NCBI GenBank assembly: GCA_029821255.1
Contig: JALGTS010000002.1
Coordinates: 1 to 20,774 of the forward strand
Reading direction: 5' to 3'
Origin: Candidatus Zipacnadia bacterium
GTDB taxonomy: Bacteria > Armatimonadota > Zipacnadia > Zipacnadales > Zipacnadaceae
Length of the DNA: 20,774 bases
Shown here: one piece after another, positions 4,652 through 13,217 of the stretch
How positions within the stretch are numbered: position 1 is the first letter of the stretch
Layout: the number at the start of each line of letters is the position of its first letter
Translations under genes and position numbers: made by a program
The notes under the pieces: model-generated
Told to the model about the DNA's origin: nothing
Database searches by the model: none
What the model saw: only the letters and a program-made list of their open reading frames with translations

Positions 4652-6949
4652 ATGGCACATCAGATGAGCGCGTATAGTATGGTGGTGGCGGCGATGCTGA
4701 TTGCGGCGTCGGCGGGGTGGGGTGCAGAGGTTACAGTCAGTAGGCAGGCAGACAATCTGCTCTTACGCTGGCGCGGTGACGAGAATATTCAAGTAACGCT
4801 GCCGGCAACGGGAGGGCTGTGGGGGCAGGCATTCAGCATTGCAGTAGCTGATCAGCAACTGACTTTTGATGGCTTCAACGCGGTGGTGAATGGGAAGCCC
4901 CTGGGGGAGTTTGCAGTAGTTGAGCAAGATAGTCATACCGAAAACAATCGCGTCATCTACGAGCAGACGCTGAAACATCCTGACTTAGCGCAGCCTACCT
5001 CGGCACGCATAGTGGTTAGTATGGAGCCGGAGGACAAGGCAGTCCGCTTTGAGATTGCGTTGCAAGGGCCAGGGCAGCACCTGGACGATCTGGGAGTAGG
5101 ACGCTGCCACGGGGAGGGGCTAGCGGCTGAGCGGCTCTACTTTGGCACCTGCGTGATCAATGGTCCTATAAAGTCGTTTAGCACCGGGCCGCGGCGCAGC
5201 ACTAATCGCTATTGGACCTGGGAACTGGCCAATGGCCTATCCTTGATGCAGGGGACGGATATGCCGCCACATCAGTATGTCTACGAAGCCGATGACCGAA
5301 GCGCGTTGTTTAATCTGCGCACCTACTCATCAGTGCCTATTACCTATCGCTTTGTGGTGACGGCCAAGGGGGGCCAGGAGGCTTTCCGCCAGTACAGCCG
5401 CAGCCTGGGGCACCAGCCTACAGAGGCGGTCAAGAAGTTGCCCGGACGCTGCATGTTTGTGGCGTGGTACCCGATCAAGGATCACCTGGAATGGTGGTAT
5501 CGGGAGTTGGTAGGCCGGGGCGCGCGTCACTTCATCTGGCTGAGTTACACCAATCGCCCCAGCGATATTGACCGCCGCATATTAGATACTTCAGACAGTC
5601 TGTACGCCCCCTACACCAACTATATTGATTATTTTGATCCGGTAGCGGAGGGAGGTAGGCGCTGCTCGCCGGACTGGGCGGCGGAAAACTGCGTCTACAA
5701 TGCGGATGGAAGTCTACAGCGCGGCTACCACGGCTCCACGCGGTTGCTGCCTAATCTGTACACAAAGTGGGGCACCGAAGGACATATGTGGAAGGATTTC
5801 TATAACCTGCGTGAGCATGTGGATATTATGAGGGTCAATGCGTGGTACTTCGATGTCCACGCATGTTTGTATCCGGGTCCCTATTACGACCATGAGGGCA
5901 ACTACTACACCCAGCGCGAGTGGTGGCAGCATACTGCTGACCTGTTTGCTCTGGCCCGGAAGCTGGGCGGCGATGCTCCAGTCTTCTCGGAGTGCGGCAA
6001 TGAGCGGTATGCTGAGGCTATGGATGGGGGTGCCTTCAACCAGACAAATAACATGATGAATTATGGCATTGACGGAGCCGACTATGAACAGTATCCCAAC
6101 CTGGACCAAGTGCACCGGCGCTGGCATCTACCCGTGAGCGCCTACAACCATGTAGAATGGGAGCGGTTCAGGGGCGAGGAGCGGCGGACTTACTTTCAGG
6201 AGCGGGCGCAGCTTAACGTACTGTTTGGTCGGCCTGAGCTTATTTCTTGTTACTGGGATAATGATCTAAGTGATATGGTAAGCCGGCTGAAGGCCTACTA
6301 CATACATTCAGCCTTCCACAAAATGCTGGGGAATAACGGCATCCACGAAATTGATTTTTTTGAGGACGATATCCACCGTCCTATTGTACACTATGATCAT
6401 GGCGCGCAGGTGTGGGTTAATCGCCGACGTGACGACCTGGTATGGGAAGTTGACGGGTTAAAGCTGTCGCCGATGACAGGTTATCTTGTCCGTGGTCCGG
6501 CCTTTGAGCAGTACTGCGCTCTGGCTGATGGTGGCTACAATGTAGAATATGTGCGCAGCCCTGACTACTGGTTCTTCGCCGCTCCGCAAATACATGACTT
6601 TGGAGCAGCCAAAGTAAACGGGGCCTACGCAGTGCGCGTGCCACAGCCGGATAAGATTGTTGTCTACCAGATCCGCAAGACCAAAGATGTAATCAGCCTG
6701 CACCTGCCGACTATCCTGGGCCGGCCGGGGCCCTATCAGTTGGAGGAGATATACAACGTGGTGGCTGGGCGACGGGTGGCCCGCTCAGGTCGTTACCAGG
6801 TGTTTACTGAGGGCGATAGAGGAGGAGAATACACCAATGCCTACGAGGTGCGGCCCAGCAGAATTGAGGGTGACTGGTTGATCTTTGAGCCGGCCCAGGA
6901 CCCGCACTGTTGGCGCTATGAGATAGCTCTGCAGGCGCCTGGGGGGTAA
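4652..6949 (+). CDS. Secreted glycoside-hydrolase-like protein (putative TIM barrel)
   Basis: 765 residues with a Sec signal peptide (hydrophobic stretch about 9-22, likely cleavage after SAGWGA). The start is fixed by AAGGAG seven bases upstream. Residues about 25-260 look like a beta-rich sugar-binding sandwich (DNLLLRWRGDENIQVTLP ... VRFEIALQGPG). Residues about 270-560 look like an alpha/beta barrel, with CMFVAWYPIKDHLEWWYREL, VNAWYFDVHACLYPGPYYDH and APVFSECGNERYAEAMDGG. Asp401 (WYFDVH) and Glu447 or Glu451 (SECGNE) at strand ends are candidate catalytic acids, as in GH101/GH129-like enzymes. The C-terminal ~200 residues look like beta domains. No family is firmly recognised, and the substrate is unknown. 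It appears monocistronic, with its own promoter and a remnant downstream. Confidence 0.6.
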   Translation: MAHQMSAYSMVVAAMLIAASAGWGAEVTVSRQADNLLLRWRGDENIQVTLPATGGLWGQAFSIAVADQQLTFDGFNAVVNGKPLGEFAVVEQDSHTENNRVIYEQTLKHPDLAQPTSARIVVSMEPEDKAVRFEIALQGPGQHLDDLGVGRCHGEGLAAERLYFGTCVINGPIKSFSTGPRRSTNRYWTWELANGLSLMQGTDMPPHQYVYEADDRSALFNLRTYSSVPITYRFVVTAKGGQEAFRQYSRSLGHQPTEAVKKLPGRCMFVAWYPIKDHLEWWYRELVGRGARHFIWLSYTNRPSDIDRRILDTSDSLYAPYTNYIDYFDPVAEGGRRCSPDWAAENCVYNADGSLQRGYHGSTRLLPNLYTKWGTEGHMWKDFYNLREHVDIMRVNAWYFDVHACLYPGPYYDHEGNYYTQREWWQHTADLFALARKLGGDAPVFSECGNERYAEAMDGGAFNQTNNMMNYGIDGADYEQYPNLDQVHRRWHLPVSAYNHVEWERFRGEERRTYFQERAQLNVLFGRPELISCYWDNDLSDMVSRLKAYYIHSAFHKMLGNNGIHEIDFFEDDIHRPIVHYDHGAQVWVNRRRDDLVWEVDGLKLSPMTGYLVRGPAFEQYCALADGGYNVEYVRSPDYWFFAAPQIHDFGAAKVNGAYAVRVPQPDKIVVYQIRKTKDVISLHLPTILGRPGPYQLEEIYNVVAGRRVARSGRYQVFTEGDRGGEYTNAYEVRPSRIEGDWLIFEPAQDPHCWRYEIALQAPGG

Positions 6950-6960
6950 GGAAGGGATAG

Positions 6961-7110
6961 TTCTTCCAACAGCGTATAGCGCAGGAAGAAGTTCAAGAGC
7001 TAATCAATGTTTGGCCCGAAGAGGGGCGGGCGGTGTGGCACTTGTTTCATCCAGATCTGGGAGTGCGGTTCCGGGTCATAATGCCAAAATTACTTGGTAC
7101 TATGGGATAG
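6961..7110 (+). pseudogene. Possible remnant coding fragment, unrecognised
   Basis: A 49-codon frame between stops reads FFQQRIAQEEVQELINVWPE then EGRAVWHLFHPDLGVRFRVI. It has protein-like composition but no plausible start codon or ribosome site. It may be the 3' end of a decayed gene after the glycosidase-like gene. No family can be named. The rest of 6950-7164 shows nothing else. Confidence 0.25.
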
Positions 7111-7164
7111 GTGAAAGGGAGTAGCTTGGATCAGGGATAGATGTCCAGCTCTGTCCCTGTCTAC

Positions 7165-8196
7165 TTAACGGGGGCTTTCGCAGATCCGGACCAATGCTTT
7201 GACGAGTTTACGCTGTTCAACAGCGGCGAAGGCCTCGGTAATCTCTTTGAGACTGAAGGGCTTCTCCAGGTCCAGCCAGAAACTGGCATCCAGTTTCCCC
7301 TGCTGCATAAATGCGACGATCTGCTCGTGGACTTCGGCTTCATCATAGCCACCGTTAAAATAGGTGAAAGTACCCCGGGCATTGACGGGATTGAGCACAC
7401 ACTGGCCGTAGTCGTCCACACCGTAGATGCCTACTGTCCCACCGTCTTTGATATGGCACAGCGCAGCGTTTAGTACGGCCTTTTTTCCCACTGCATCAAT
7501 GATGAAATCAAAGCCCTCGGGATAGGCCTCCTTGACAGCGGTATGCAGGGCTTCGGTTTTGTAGTCAAAATAGTCAGTAGCCCCGACGGCCCGGCTTAGC
7601 TCGCGGCGGTGTAAATTCCCAATCATAACTATGGAAGAGCACCCCAGATTGGCTGCGTGCGCGGCAAAGGAAAGTCCGTTGCCTCCCGAACCGATCACCA
7701 GCAGACTATTGCCTGCTGCGACGCCCATACGCGTGATATAGCTGAAGGTCTCACGCCAAGTGATGATCATCGTGGCATGAGCAGGGTCAATATCAGGTGG
7801 TACAACTTGCTGGCGGCGGTCGCCATACCATTCTTCCCGAGGCCGCCCGTCTTGCCGAGCAGCCCAGTGATCGCAGGCCAGCCCAAACTGAGCGAACCCG
7901 CCCCAGGTGGAACTGTAGTTGCCCACGGAGGGTGTTCCTACGCGGCTGATGATGTCTCCGACCTTGATGTTTCGCACTTTGGCGCCGACCTTGATTACGC
8001 GGCCAACGCTTTCGTGGCCGAGAATAGTCGGGTAGTCAACCCCAAACGGGAAACGGCCCTTAATGATATGCAGGTCGGTGCCGCTACAGGTAGCCGCGTA
8101 CAGCGTTTCGCAGAGGGCGTGATAGTCGTCGACTTCAGGCATCGGTACTTCACATACCACCAAAAGGCCAGGTTGTTGGACAACAGCAGCCTTCAT
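7165..8196 (-). CDS. Zinc-type medium-chain alcohol/sugar dehydrogenase
   Basis: 343 residues from the ATG at 8196, with a GGAG upstream. The catalytic zinc ligands fit MDR enzymes: Cys37 in ATCSGTD, His61-Glu62 in GHES. The Rossmann nucleotide-binding segment is VIGSGGNGLSFAAHAANLG (about 167-185). The four-cysteine structural zinc lobe is absent, as in some sorbitol/threonine-type and quinone-type relatives. The likely reaction is NAD(P)-dependent oxidation of a polyol, sugar or hydroxy acid; the substrate cannot be told. It starts 12 bases after the stop of the aldo/keto reductase, so the two are probably one transcript and could act in sequence on a sugar or polyol. Confidence 0.88.
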   Translation of the reverse strand: MKAAVVQQPGLLVVCEVPMPEVDDYHALCETLYAATCSGTDLHIIKGRFPFGVDYPTILGHESVGRVIKVGAKVRNIKVGDIISRVGTPSVGNYSSTWGGFAQFGLACDHWAARQDGRPREEWYGDRRQQVVPPDIDPAHATMIITWRETFSYITRMGVAAGNSLLVIGSGGNGLSFAAHAANLGCSSIVMIGNLHRRELSRAVGATDYFDYKTEALHTAVKEAYPEGFDFIIDAVGKKAVLNAALCHIKDGGTVGIYGVDDYGQCVLNPVNARGTFTYFNGGYDEAEVHEQIVAFMQQGKLDASFWLDLEKPFSLKEITEAFAAVEQRKLVKALVRICESPR

Positions 8197-8208
8197 TGCT
8201 TAACTCTC

Positions 8209-9192
8209 CTACCTAGCCCGACCAGGGCCCTTGTATTCACGCATGAACGGCAAACCAAAAGGTTCTTCAAAGGGTCGGAATGGCACCATTGCGTAGATCT
8301 CATCCAGCCGCTGCAGGATGTCCGGTGGTAGGGGCCCTTTCTGGACGGCGGCAACGTTCTCTTGCAACTCCGCAGCAGTGCGCGCTCCTGTTAGTACAGA
8401 CGAAATATCCGGGTTAGAGATAACAAAACGCATTGCCAGCTCAATAATGGAGATGCCAAGCTCGTCAAGTAGCGCATAAAGGGCTTTGTACTGCTGCCGG
8501 CGTGGTGGACTAAGCCAGCGGGCCCCATGCGCAATCTGTTCATCAAAACGCCGGGCCAATGCCCCCTGCTGCAGAGGCGAACCGATGATAATACCCATAT
8601 TGTTGGCCTTGGCGGCCGGGATTACTGCGATTTCAGCTTCTCGCCATAGCAGACTATAGTTAAATGCGGTTAGCACTATATCAAACCTGCCCGTATTGAT
8701 GATATGGGCCAACTCGTAGGCAGTAGTGCCTCCCAGTCCAGTGAACCGAATAACGCCCTCTGTTTTCAGTTCGTCCATTATATCAAGTACCGGACCGGTG
8801 AAATTCTCCCAGTCTGTCCACCAGTCAAACTGTCCGGGGCGGTCCGGTTCATGGATCATCAGAATGTCAATATGATCACGTCGCAATAGCTTCAAGCTGT
8901 GTTCCACTGAGGCACGAAGTGCTTGCGGGTCACAGGGATCAAATGGCTCTGGATATCCGCCCAGTTTGGTTGAAACAATACAGGGTTGACCCACGTCGGC
9001 AAACGCCTGACCCAACAACTTCTCACTCTGTCCATAGCCGGGGGCCGTGTCGCAGTAGTTGATACCGGCAGAGAACGCCGCCTTAACGACCTCTTTCACT
9101 TGTTCCACGGTACAGCCGCTGTAAAACTGTCCTCCTCCCAGCGATAACTCACTTACTTTCAAGCCTGTGTTCCCAAGTGCGCGCTTGTTCAT
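8209..9192 (-). CDS. Aldo/keto reductase
   Basis: 327 residues from the ATG at 9192, with AGGAG ten bases upstream. The AKR catalytic tetrad is visible: Asp48 and Tyr53 (YCDTAPGYGQSEKLLG), Lys76 (STKLGG) and His114 (DILMIHEPD). The N-terminus NKRALGNTGLKVSELSLGGG is the standard AKR opening, and the C-terminal NPDISSVLTGARTAAELQEN is the NADPH-binding phosphate loop. Related proteins include plant-type galactose dehydrogenases and other AKR sugar reductases, so an NADP-dependent sugar role is possible but not shown. It leads a two-gene unit with the downstream zinc-type dehydrogenase. The 128 bases before it hold a short palindrome (9257-9272) and no clear promoter. Confidence 0.9.
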   Translation of the reverse strand: MNKRALGNTGLKVSELSLGGGQFYSGCTVEQVKEVVKAAFSAGINYCDTAPGYGQSEKLLGQAFADVGQPCIVSTKLGGYPEPFDPCDPQALRASVEHSLKLLRRDHIDILMIHEPDRPGQFDWWTDWENFTGPVLDIMDELKTEGVIRFTGLGGTTAYELAHIINTGRFDIVLTAFNYSLLWREAEIAVIPAAKANNMGIIIGSPLQQGALARRFDEQIAHGARWLSPPRRQQYKALYALLDELGISIIELAMRFVISNPDISSVLTGARTAAELQENVAAVQKGPLPPDILQRLDEIYAMVPFRPFEEPFGLPFMREYKGPGRAR

Positions 9193-9320
9193 AGATTATC
9201 AGCTCCTGGCAATACCCCAGCGAATAGTTTATTTTCGGTTTTGCCCGGTCTTTGCGGAGAAACAAGTTTCTCTCTTACTCTTGCTTTAGCAGGAGGGGTT
9301 TGTTTAACTTTTGTGTTTTA

Positions 9321-10730
9321 CTATTCTTTTGTCTCTTCTGCCAAGAGGTTAGCAATGTAGTTGAGGAGGACGATTTCGTAGGCAGCGGTATGGGGGTGAG
9401 CAGCCAGCGCGGGATTATCCTGACGGAGTTGCTGGTGGGCGCGAGCTTCAATCTGTTGGCGCTCGGTATGAGGGAGGGCGTCCAGGGCACGACGGCACTC
9501 AGCAAGGGATTGCTCACGCTGTCGTAACTCTTGGCGGCGTTGCTCGCGGCGTTGTTGTTCGGCTTGGGCTGCACGGCGGGCCTGTTCTTCTTTAGCTTGG
9601 GTCTTCAGATAGCTGGCAGGTGGGGCCCACTTGTTGCGAATGGCCTCTACTATCATAGCGGGCGGGTCGGCAGGGTTGCGATAAGGTAGATATTCCAGTT
9701 GACGGGCTACTTCGTCAGCATCTTCTGCAAGCAAGCGGCGGGCTACGGAGACGGTGACGCCTAAGTCGGTGAGCTGATTGAGTAGATCCTCGTGAGGGGG
9801 TGCGGGGGTAGTCTGCGAGGGAGTGGAGAACCAGTATTTGACACGCTCGCCGACATCACGCCCCGGGCGATAGTATTCATAATCCAAGAGGAAGCCGTGA
9901 GTGATAAGCTCCTGGTGAGCCCGGTCCAACTCCTGCTTGATGTGGCTGGGGTAGTAATTACGGCTCATACCGAGCTTTTCGAAGCCGAGCTTGCGGAGGT
10001 CAATACGGAAAGCGGATTTGCCGTCCAGGCGCTTTTTATCAAGGTAACGGAAAAGACGACGCGAGACTGCACTGCGCAGCCCGAAGTAGAAGCCAGTGTC
10101 AAGCTGTTTGATGTTGCCTGCCTGGAAGGAGGCAAAAACCACTTCATTCCAAGCTACGTAGCTGCGTGGCAGAGAGCGGCGAGCACCGGAGGGTTTGCGG
10201 CCACGGGGCTCGTCATATAGAGCGTAGTCATCAATTATATGGAAGCCAACGTCAACGTAGGACTGGCGAGACTTGTCCCAGAAAGCCCGTTGGGCAGTGA
10301 TGGTTACGCCAAGGAGGCGATCGAGAGCAGCCTTGAGACGCCGGTAGCTGCCTCCTTTGTCGGGCCAGCCAAGGCGGTGTATTAGCTCGTAACGAGTGAG
10401 GTGAATAACACGGTTGGCATAGTTTTGCTCACGGGTGATTTCCATAAGGGCAACGTAGACTTGTTCGTCAGAGGCTACGGGTAAACCAAACTCATCACCG
10501 CCGGTGACTATCCAGGTACGTTCAATAGGCTTGCCGTCCTTGCCACGGATGGTATCGGAGAACTGAATGGATTCAACTCCATTGGGTTGCCGGTCGGAGA
10601 GCAGGGCGAAGGGGAACTCCGCCAGGTTCAACTCGTCACCGCCTAAACGGGGAGGACGGATTGCGAGTTGGCTGTGGTTTTCACCAATATGGTTTGGTGT
10701 AAAATTGAGCTCGTCCTGCGAGCTATTCAT
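9321..10730 (-). CDS. RPA-family replication initiator protein
   Basis: 469 residues. Residues about 30-300 fit the RPA (replication initiator protein A) family of plasmid-type Rep proteins: DELNLAEFPFALLSDR, DEQVYVALMEITREQNY, the winged-helix stretch LTRYELIHRLGWPDKGGSYR, and SAVSRRLFRYLDKKRLDG. A second region (about 320-375, LGVTVSVARRLLAEDADEVA ... LEYLPYRNPADPPA then WAPPASY) matches the C-terminal domain often attached to this family. A highly charged Arg/Gln/Glu helix (about 380-425) follows. Such proteins bind origin iterons and open DNA. The repeat zone at 3641-3962 is a candidate origin, though about 5.4 kb away. The start ATG at 10730 has no strong Shine-Dalgarno sequence. Its presence suggests a plasmid-derived or chromid replicon. 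Confidence 0.85.
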   Translation of the reverse strand: MNSSQDELNFTPNHIGENHSQLAIRPPRLGGDELNLAEFPFALLSDRQPNGVESIQFSDTIRGKDGKPIERTWIVTGGDEFGLPVASDEQVYVALMEITREQNYANRVIHLTRYELIHRLGWPDKGGSYRRLKAALDRLLGVTITAQRAFWDKSRQSYVDVGFHIIDDYALYDEPRGRKPSGARRSLPRSYVAWNEVVFASFQAGNIKQLDTGFYFGLRSAVSRRLFRYLDKKRLDGKSAFRIDLRKLGFEKLGMSRNYYPSHIKQELDRAHQELITHGFLLDYEYYRPGRDVGERVKYWFSTPSQTTPAPPHEDLLNQLTDLGVTVSVARRLLAEDADEVARQLEYLPYRNPADPPAMIVEAIRNKWAPPASYLKTQAKEEQARRAAQAEQQRREQRRQELRQREQSLAECRRALDALPHTERQQIEARAHQQLRQDNPALAAHPHTAAYEIVLLNYIANLLAEETKE

Positions 10731-10946
10731 TGGCCGGGTTCACCCGTTAAATAGTGGTCGGATAATAGGTTCGCGATAGCGAGGGAGAAGTCCTTCATAG
10801 GATTAAGGATAATATTTAATGAGAAGGAAGATGCTGGTGAGGGTAAAAACTGGTAGGCGAGTGGAACATTCTGGGCTGGGAATTAGTCAAAAGCAGAAAT
10901 TACGGCAGAGTAGAGTAATTAAAGTAATTAAGGGAGCTTGCGTACA
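10731..10946. other. Divergent intergenic region between rep and the dockerin-like lipoprotein gene
   Basis: A+T-rich 216 bases with two small inverted repeats on the rep side: tcgc-gata-gcga near 10774-10785, and tcctt...aagga near 10791-10809. They may serve rep autoregulation. On the + side, AGGGAG (10931-10936) is the ribosome site of the lipoprotein gene. No confident promoter hexamers are seen. Confidence 0.35.
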
Positions 10947-11360
10947 ATGATGAGCAAGAAACCTGGGGCAATTGCTATGGCAACCGTAGTGGTGAGTGTA
11001 GGACTATTAGCGGCGGTGAGTTTAGCGGGGTGTGGGGGAGGGGATGATGGGCCGGCAGCAAACGCCACGGCGGCCAGCCCAACAGGCCAACCAGCTGCGC
11101 AAGGAGCAGTGAGGCCGAGTGCCGGGCCGTTGCTGGGTGATATGGACTCGGACGGCAACCCGACAGCTAATGATGCCCAGTTGATTATGGAGATTGTAGT
11201 TGATCCGAGTAGCCATGATATAGGCGAGAAATATATTGCCGACTGCAACTTAAATGGTGCGGTAGAGACAGGGGATGCCCTGAAGGTGCTGCGGGCAGCA
11301 GCCGGGGAGATAGATTGGCCGTTTGGTGAAGGCGGGCCTCCACCACCACCGCCAATATAA
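10947..11360 (+). CDS. Dockerin-like domain lipoprotein
   Basis: 137 residues from the ATG at 10947, ten bases after AGGGAG. A TTG nine bases earlier is too close to that site. The signal peptide ends in a lipobox, VSLAGC with Cys29, so the protein should be lipid-anchored. A low-complexity Ala/Pro linker (30-60) leads to two dockerin-like calcium-loop repeats: GDMDSDGNPTANDAQLIMEI (about 64-83) and ADCNLNGAVETGDALKVLRA (about 98-117). Asp/Asn occur at the EF-hand-like positions with an F-helix after each loop. The end is a Gly-Pro tail (GGPPPPPPI). Dockerin repeats bind cohesin domains in cellulosomes and in other surface systems. The next gene, 41 bases on, encodes a cohesin-like lipoprotein, so the two probably share a transcript and may bind each other. 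Actual binding is inference. Confidence 0.75.
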   Translation: MMSKKPGAIAMATVVVSVGLLAAVSLAGCGGGDDGPAANATAASPTGQPAAQGAVRPSAGPLLGDMDSDGNPTANDAQLIMEIVVDPSSHDIGEKYIADCNLNGAVETGDALKVLRAAAGEIDWPFGEGGPPPPPPI

Positions 11361-11401
11361 GCTATTCGGCGGAATAGCAGAAGAAACTTCGGGAGGACTT
11401 T

Positions 11402-11959
11402 ATGATGTACCGAAATATGGCAATAACAACGTTGACGGTAATAGCTATACTTGCGGCAGGTTGTGGGGGTGGGGGAGGTAATGGAGGGAATGGTGAGCCG
11501 GATGTTTATACGGTCTACGGCGAAAACACCGAAGTGGCACAAGGTGATACGACGACGGTGTCCATATATCTAGCTAAGCCACCGGTAACGCCGGCAGGTT
11601 ATCAGATGACAATAAAGTACGATGACAGCAAACTGCAATTAGCCGGAGGAGTAGGAGCAGTACAGGCAGGGGCGGCGGTGCCAGCCTCGCCGAATCATAT
11701 CATCGCCAAGAATGTAAGTACCGCAGGGGTAATTCAAGTGACGGTGGTGGGCTGGAACGGCAGCAATATAGTGAATTTAAGCACGACCACCAACGAGATA
11801 TTAAATATCCAGTTTCAGGCAATCGGCGGTCCCGGTGTTGTGGCGATTGATATTGATACAACTGCGGAGGCGCCCACACCTCTGGAGTTGTGGACGAGTA
11901 GTGCGACGCAGGTTCCGACCATTCCGACAGTGGTTGACGGGACGGTGACGATTCAATAG
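11402..11959 (+). CDS. Cohesin-like domain lipoprotein
   Basis: 185 residues. GGGAGG lies five bases before the first ATG (11402) and eight before the second. The lipobox is AILAAGC with Cys21, followed by a Gly-rich spacer. The mature part (about 32-185) is a beta-sandwich. GDTTTVSIYL, YQMTIKYDDSKLQL, GVIQVTVVGWNG, NEILNIQFQAIGG and VVDGTVTI match the cohesin-fold pattern, including the opening in which a defined strand is followed by a YxMxIxYD segment. It follows the dockerin-like gene and precedes a strong terminator, so the pair forms a short operon. Cohesin-fold domains also occur in unrelated surface proteins, so dockerin binding is likely from context but not proven. Confidence 0.72.
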   Translation: MMYRNMAITTLTVIAILAAGCGGGGGNGGNGEPDVYTVYGENTEVAQGDTTTVSIYLAKPPVTPAGYQMTIKYDDSKLQLAGGVGAVQAGAAVPASPNHIIAKNVSTAGVIQVTVVGWNGSNIVNLSTTTNEILNIQFQAIGGPGVVAIDIDTTAEAPTPLELWTSSATQVPTIPTVVDGTVTIQ

Positions 11960-11987
11960 CTGATTGCGAAGGCAGATAGAAAGATAG

Positions 11988-12018
11988 AGGGCTCTCCCGA
12001 AGGAGAGCCCTTTTTATT
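11988..12018 (+). terminator. Rho-independent terminator after the lipoprotein operon
   Basis: A ten-bp stem (agggctctcc / ggagagccct) with a four-base cgaa loop runs into a T-rich tract (tttttatt). It lies 29 bases after the cohesin-like stop codon. Confidence 0.93.
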
Positions 12019-12078
12019 GGTTGGGATGTTGCAGAGAAGGGCGGCAGAATTGACGAAAAGAAGAGGGCAGCTGATGGT

Positions 12079-12108
12079 TTGGGCGAACACAACAAGGAAA
12101 GGCATAAT
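12079..12108 (+). promoter_or_regulatory. Possible promoter for the threonine aldolase operon
   Basis: TTGGGC (12079-12084), an 18-base spacer and CATAAT (12103-12108) lie 36 bases before the ATG at 12145, after the preceding terminator. The match is moderate. Confidence 0.4.
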
Positions 12109-12144
12109 AGATAAAGCAAGGAGTATAAAGCGGGAAAGAAGAAG

Positions 12145-13179
12145 ATGATAGATCTGCGCTCGGATACAAAGACAAGGCCGACCGAAGCGATGCGGCGGGC
12201 AATGGCAGAGGCGGAGGTTGGCGATGATGTAGACCGGGAAGACCCCACAGTAAATAAGTTGGAGGCAGTGGCAGCGGATTTGTTAGGTAAAGAGGCGGGG
12301 CTATTAGTAACGTCGGGCACACAGGGGAATATTGTTAGCCTGTTGGCACTGACTGAGCCAGGCGAGAAACTTATATTAGAGCAGGATGCTCATATATTCC
12401 ACTACGAACGCGGAGGCGTGGCAAGACTAGCGGGGTTGATGGTGCATACGCTCCCAGGGCACTATGGCGCGATGAACCCGGCGGAGGTGGAGGCAGCAAT
12501 CTGGGCAGAAGAGATTCATCGGGCACCAACCGGGGCAGTAGCATTAGAGAATACACACAATAGAGCAGGAGGGACCTGTTTGTCGGTTGGGTATACGAAC
12601 GACATCTGCGAGGTGGCGCATCGGCAGGGGGTGCCGGTGCATATTGACGGAGCGCGTATTTTTGATGCAGCAGTGGCCTTGGGAGTGGAGGCCAAAGAAC
12701 TGGTGGCGGCAGCGGATTCGGTGACCTTTTGCCTGTCAAAGAGCTTAGGAGCACCTGTGGGCAGTGTAATCTGCGGGAGGGAGGCTTTTATTGCACGGGC
12801 CCGGGAATATCGGAAGATGTTGGGAGGAGGTATGCGCCAGGCAGGAATTATTGCAGCAGCCGGCTTGGTAGCACTGGAACAAGAGTTGCCGCGCCTGCAC
12901 GAGGACCATCAAAAAGCAAGGAGGATTGCGGAGGTGCTGGCGGAGCTGCCTGGGGTCAGGCTGGACCTGGCCACAGTGCAGACAAACATGGTTCTATTTG
13001 AATTGCAGCGGGCGGATATGACCGCCCCACAGTTGTGCGAGCGGCTTGCTGAGTGGGACATTCAGGCGAGGGCGCGCAATGAAGTGCAGATTCGTTTTGT
13101 ACTACATCGTGATATAAGCTTTAAGGATACCGAGCAGATATGTGTCGCTCTGAAGGATATATTGGGAGCAGGAGGTTGA
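12145..13179 (+). CDS. ltaE: Low-specificity L-threonine aldolase
   Basis: 344 residues with the full family pattern. MIDLRSDTKTRPTEAMRRAM opens the protein, GDDVDREDPTVNKLE follows, and DAHIFHYERGG carries His83, which stacks on the cofactor. VPVHIDGARI has Asp168 and Arg171, and FCLSKSLGAPVGS has the PLP-binding Lys199. The enzyme cleaves L-threonine or L-allo-threonine to glycine and acetaldehyde in the cytoplasm. Length is normal. An AAGAAG run stands directly before the ATG and a better AAGGAG about 20 bases upstream, so initiation may be modest. The next genes follow at 38 and 39 bases, forming an operon. No direct metabolic link to those sugar-type genes is evident. Confidence 0.95.
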   Translation: MIDLRSDTKTRPTEAMRRAMAEAEVGDDVDREDPTVNKLEAVAADLLGKEAGLLVTSGTQGNIVSLLALTEPGEKLILEQDAHIFHYERGGVARLAGLMVHTLPGHYGAMNPAEVEAAIWAEEIHRAPTGAVALENTHNRAGGTCLSVGYTNDICEVAHRQGVPVHIDGARIFDAAVALGVEAKELVAAADSVTFCLSKSLGAPVGSVICGREAFIARAREYRKMLGGGMRQAGIIAAAGLVALEQELPRLHEDHQKARRIAEVLAELPGVRLDLATVQTNMVLFELQRADMTAPQLCERLAEWDIQARARNEVQIRFVLHRDISFKDTEQICVALKDILGAGG

Positions 13180-13217
13180 GGTGATGGCGGAGAGCGCATA
13201 CAAGGAGGACGAGAAGG

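Noticed and set aside
9257..9272. Palindrome gagaaacaagtttctc as a terminator for rep
   Set aside because: The loop is very short and no T tract follows on the minus strand; kept only as a minor palindrome.
11700..12320. 206-codon minus frame
   Set aside because: Shadow of the cohesin-like gene, terminator and threonine aldolase start; Ser/Pro/Leu-rich with no domain.
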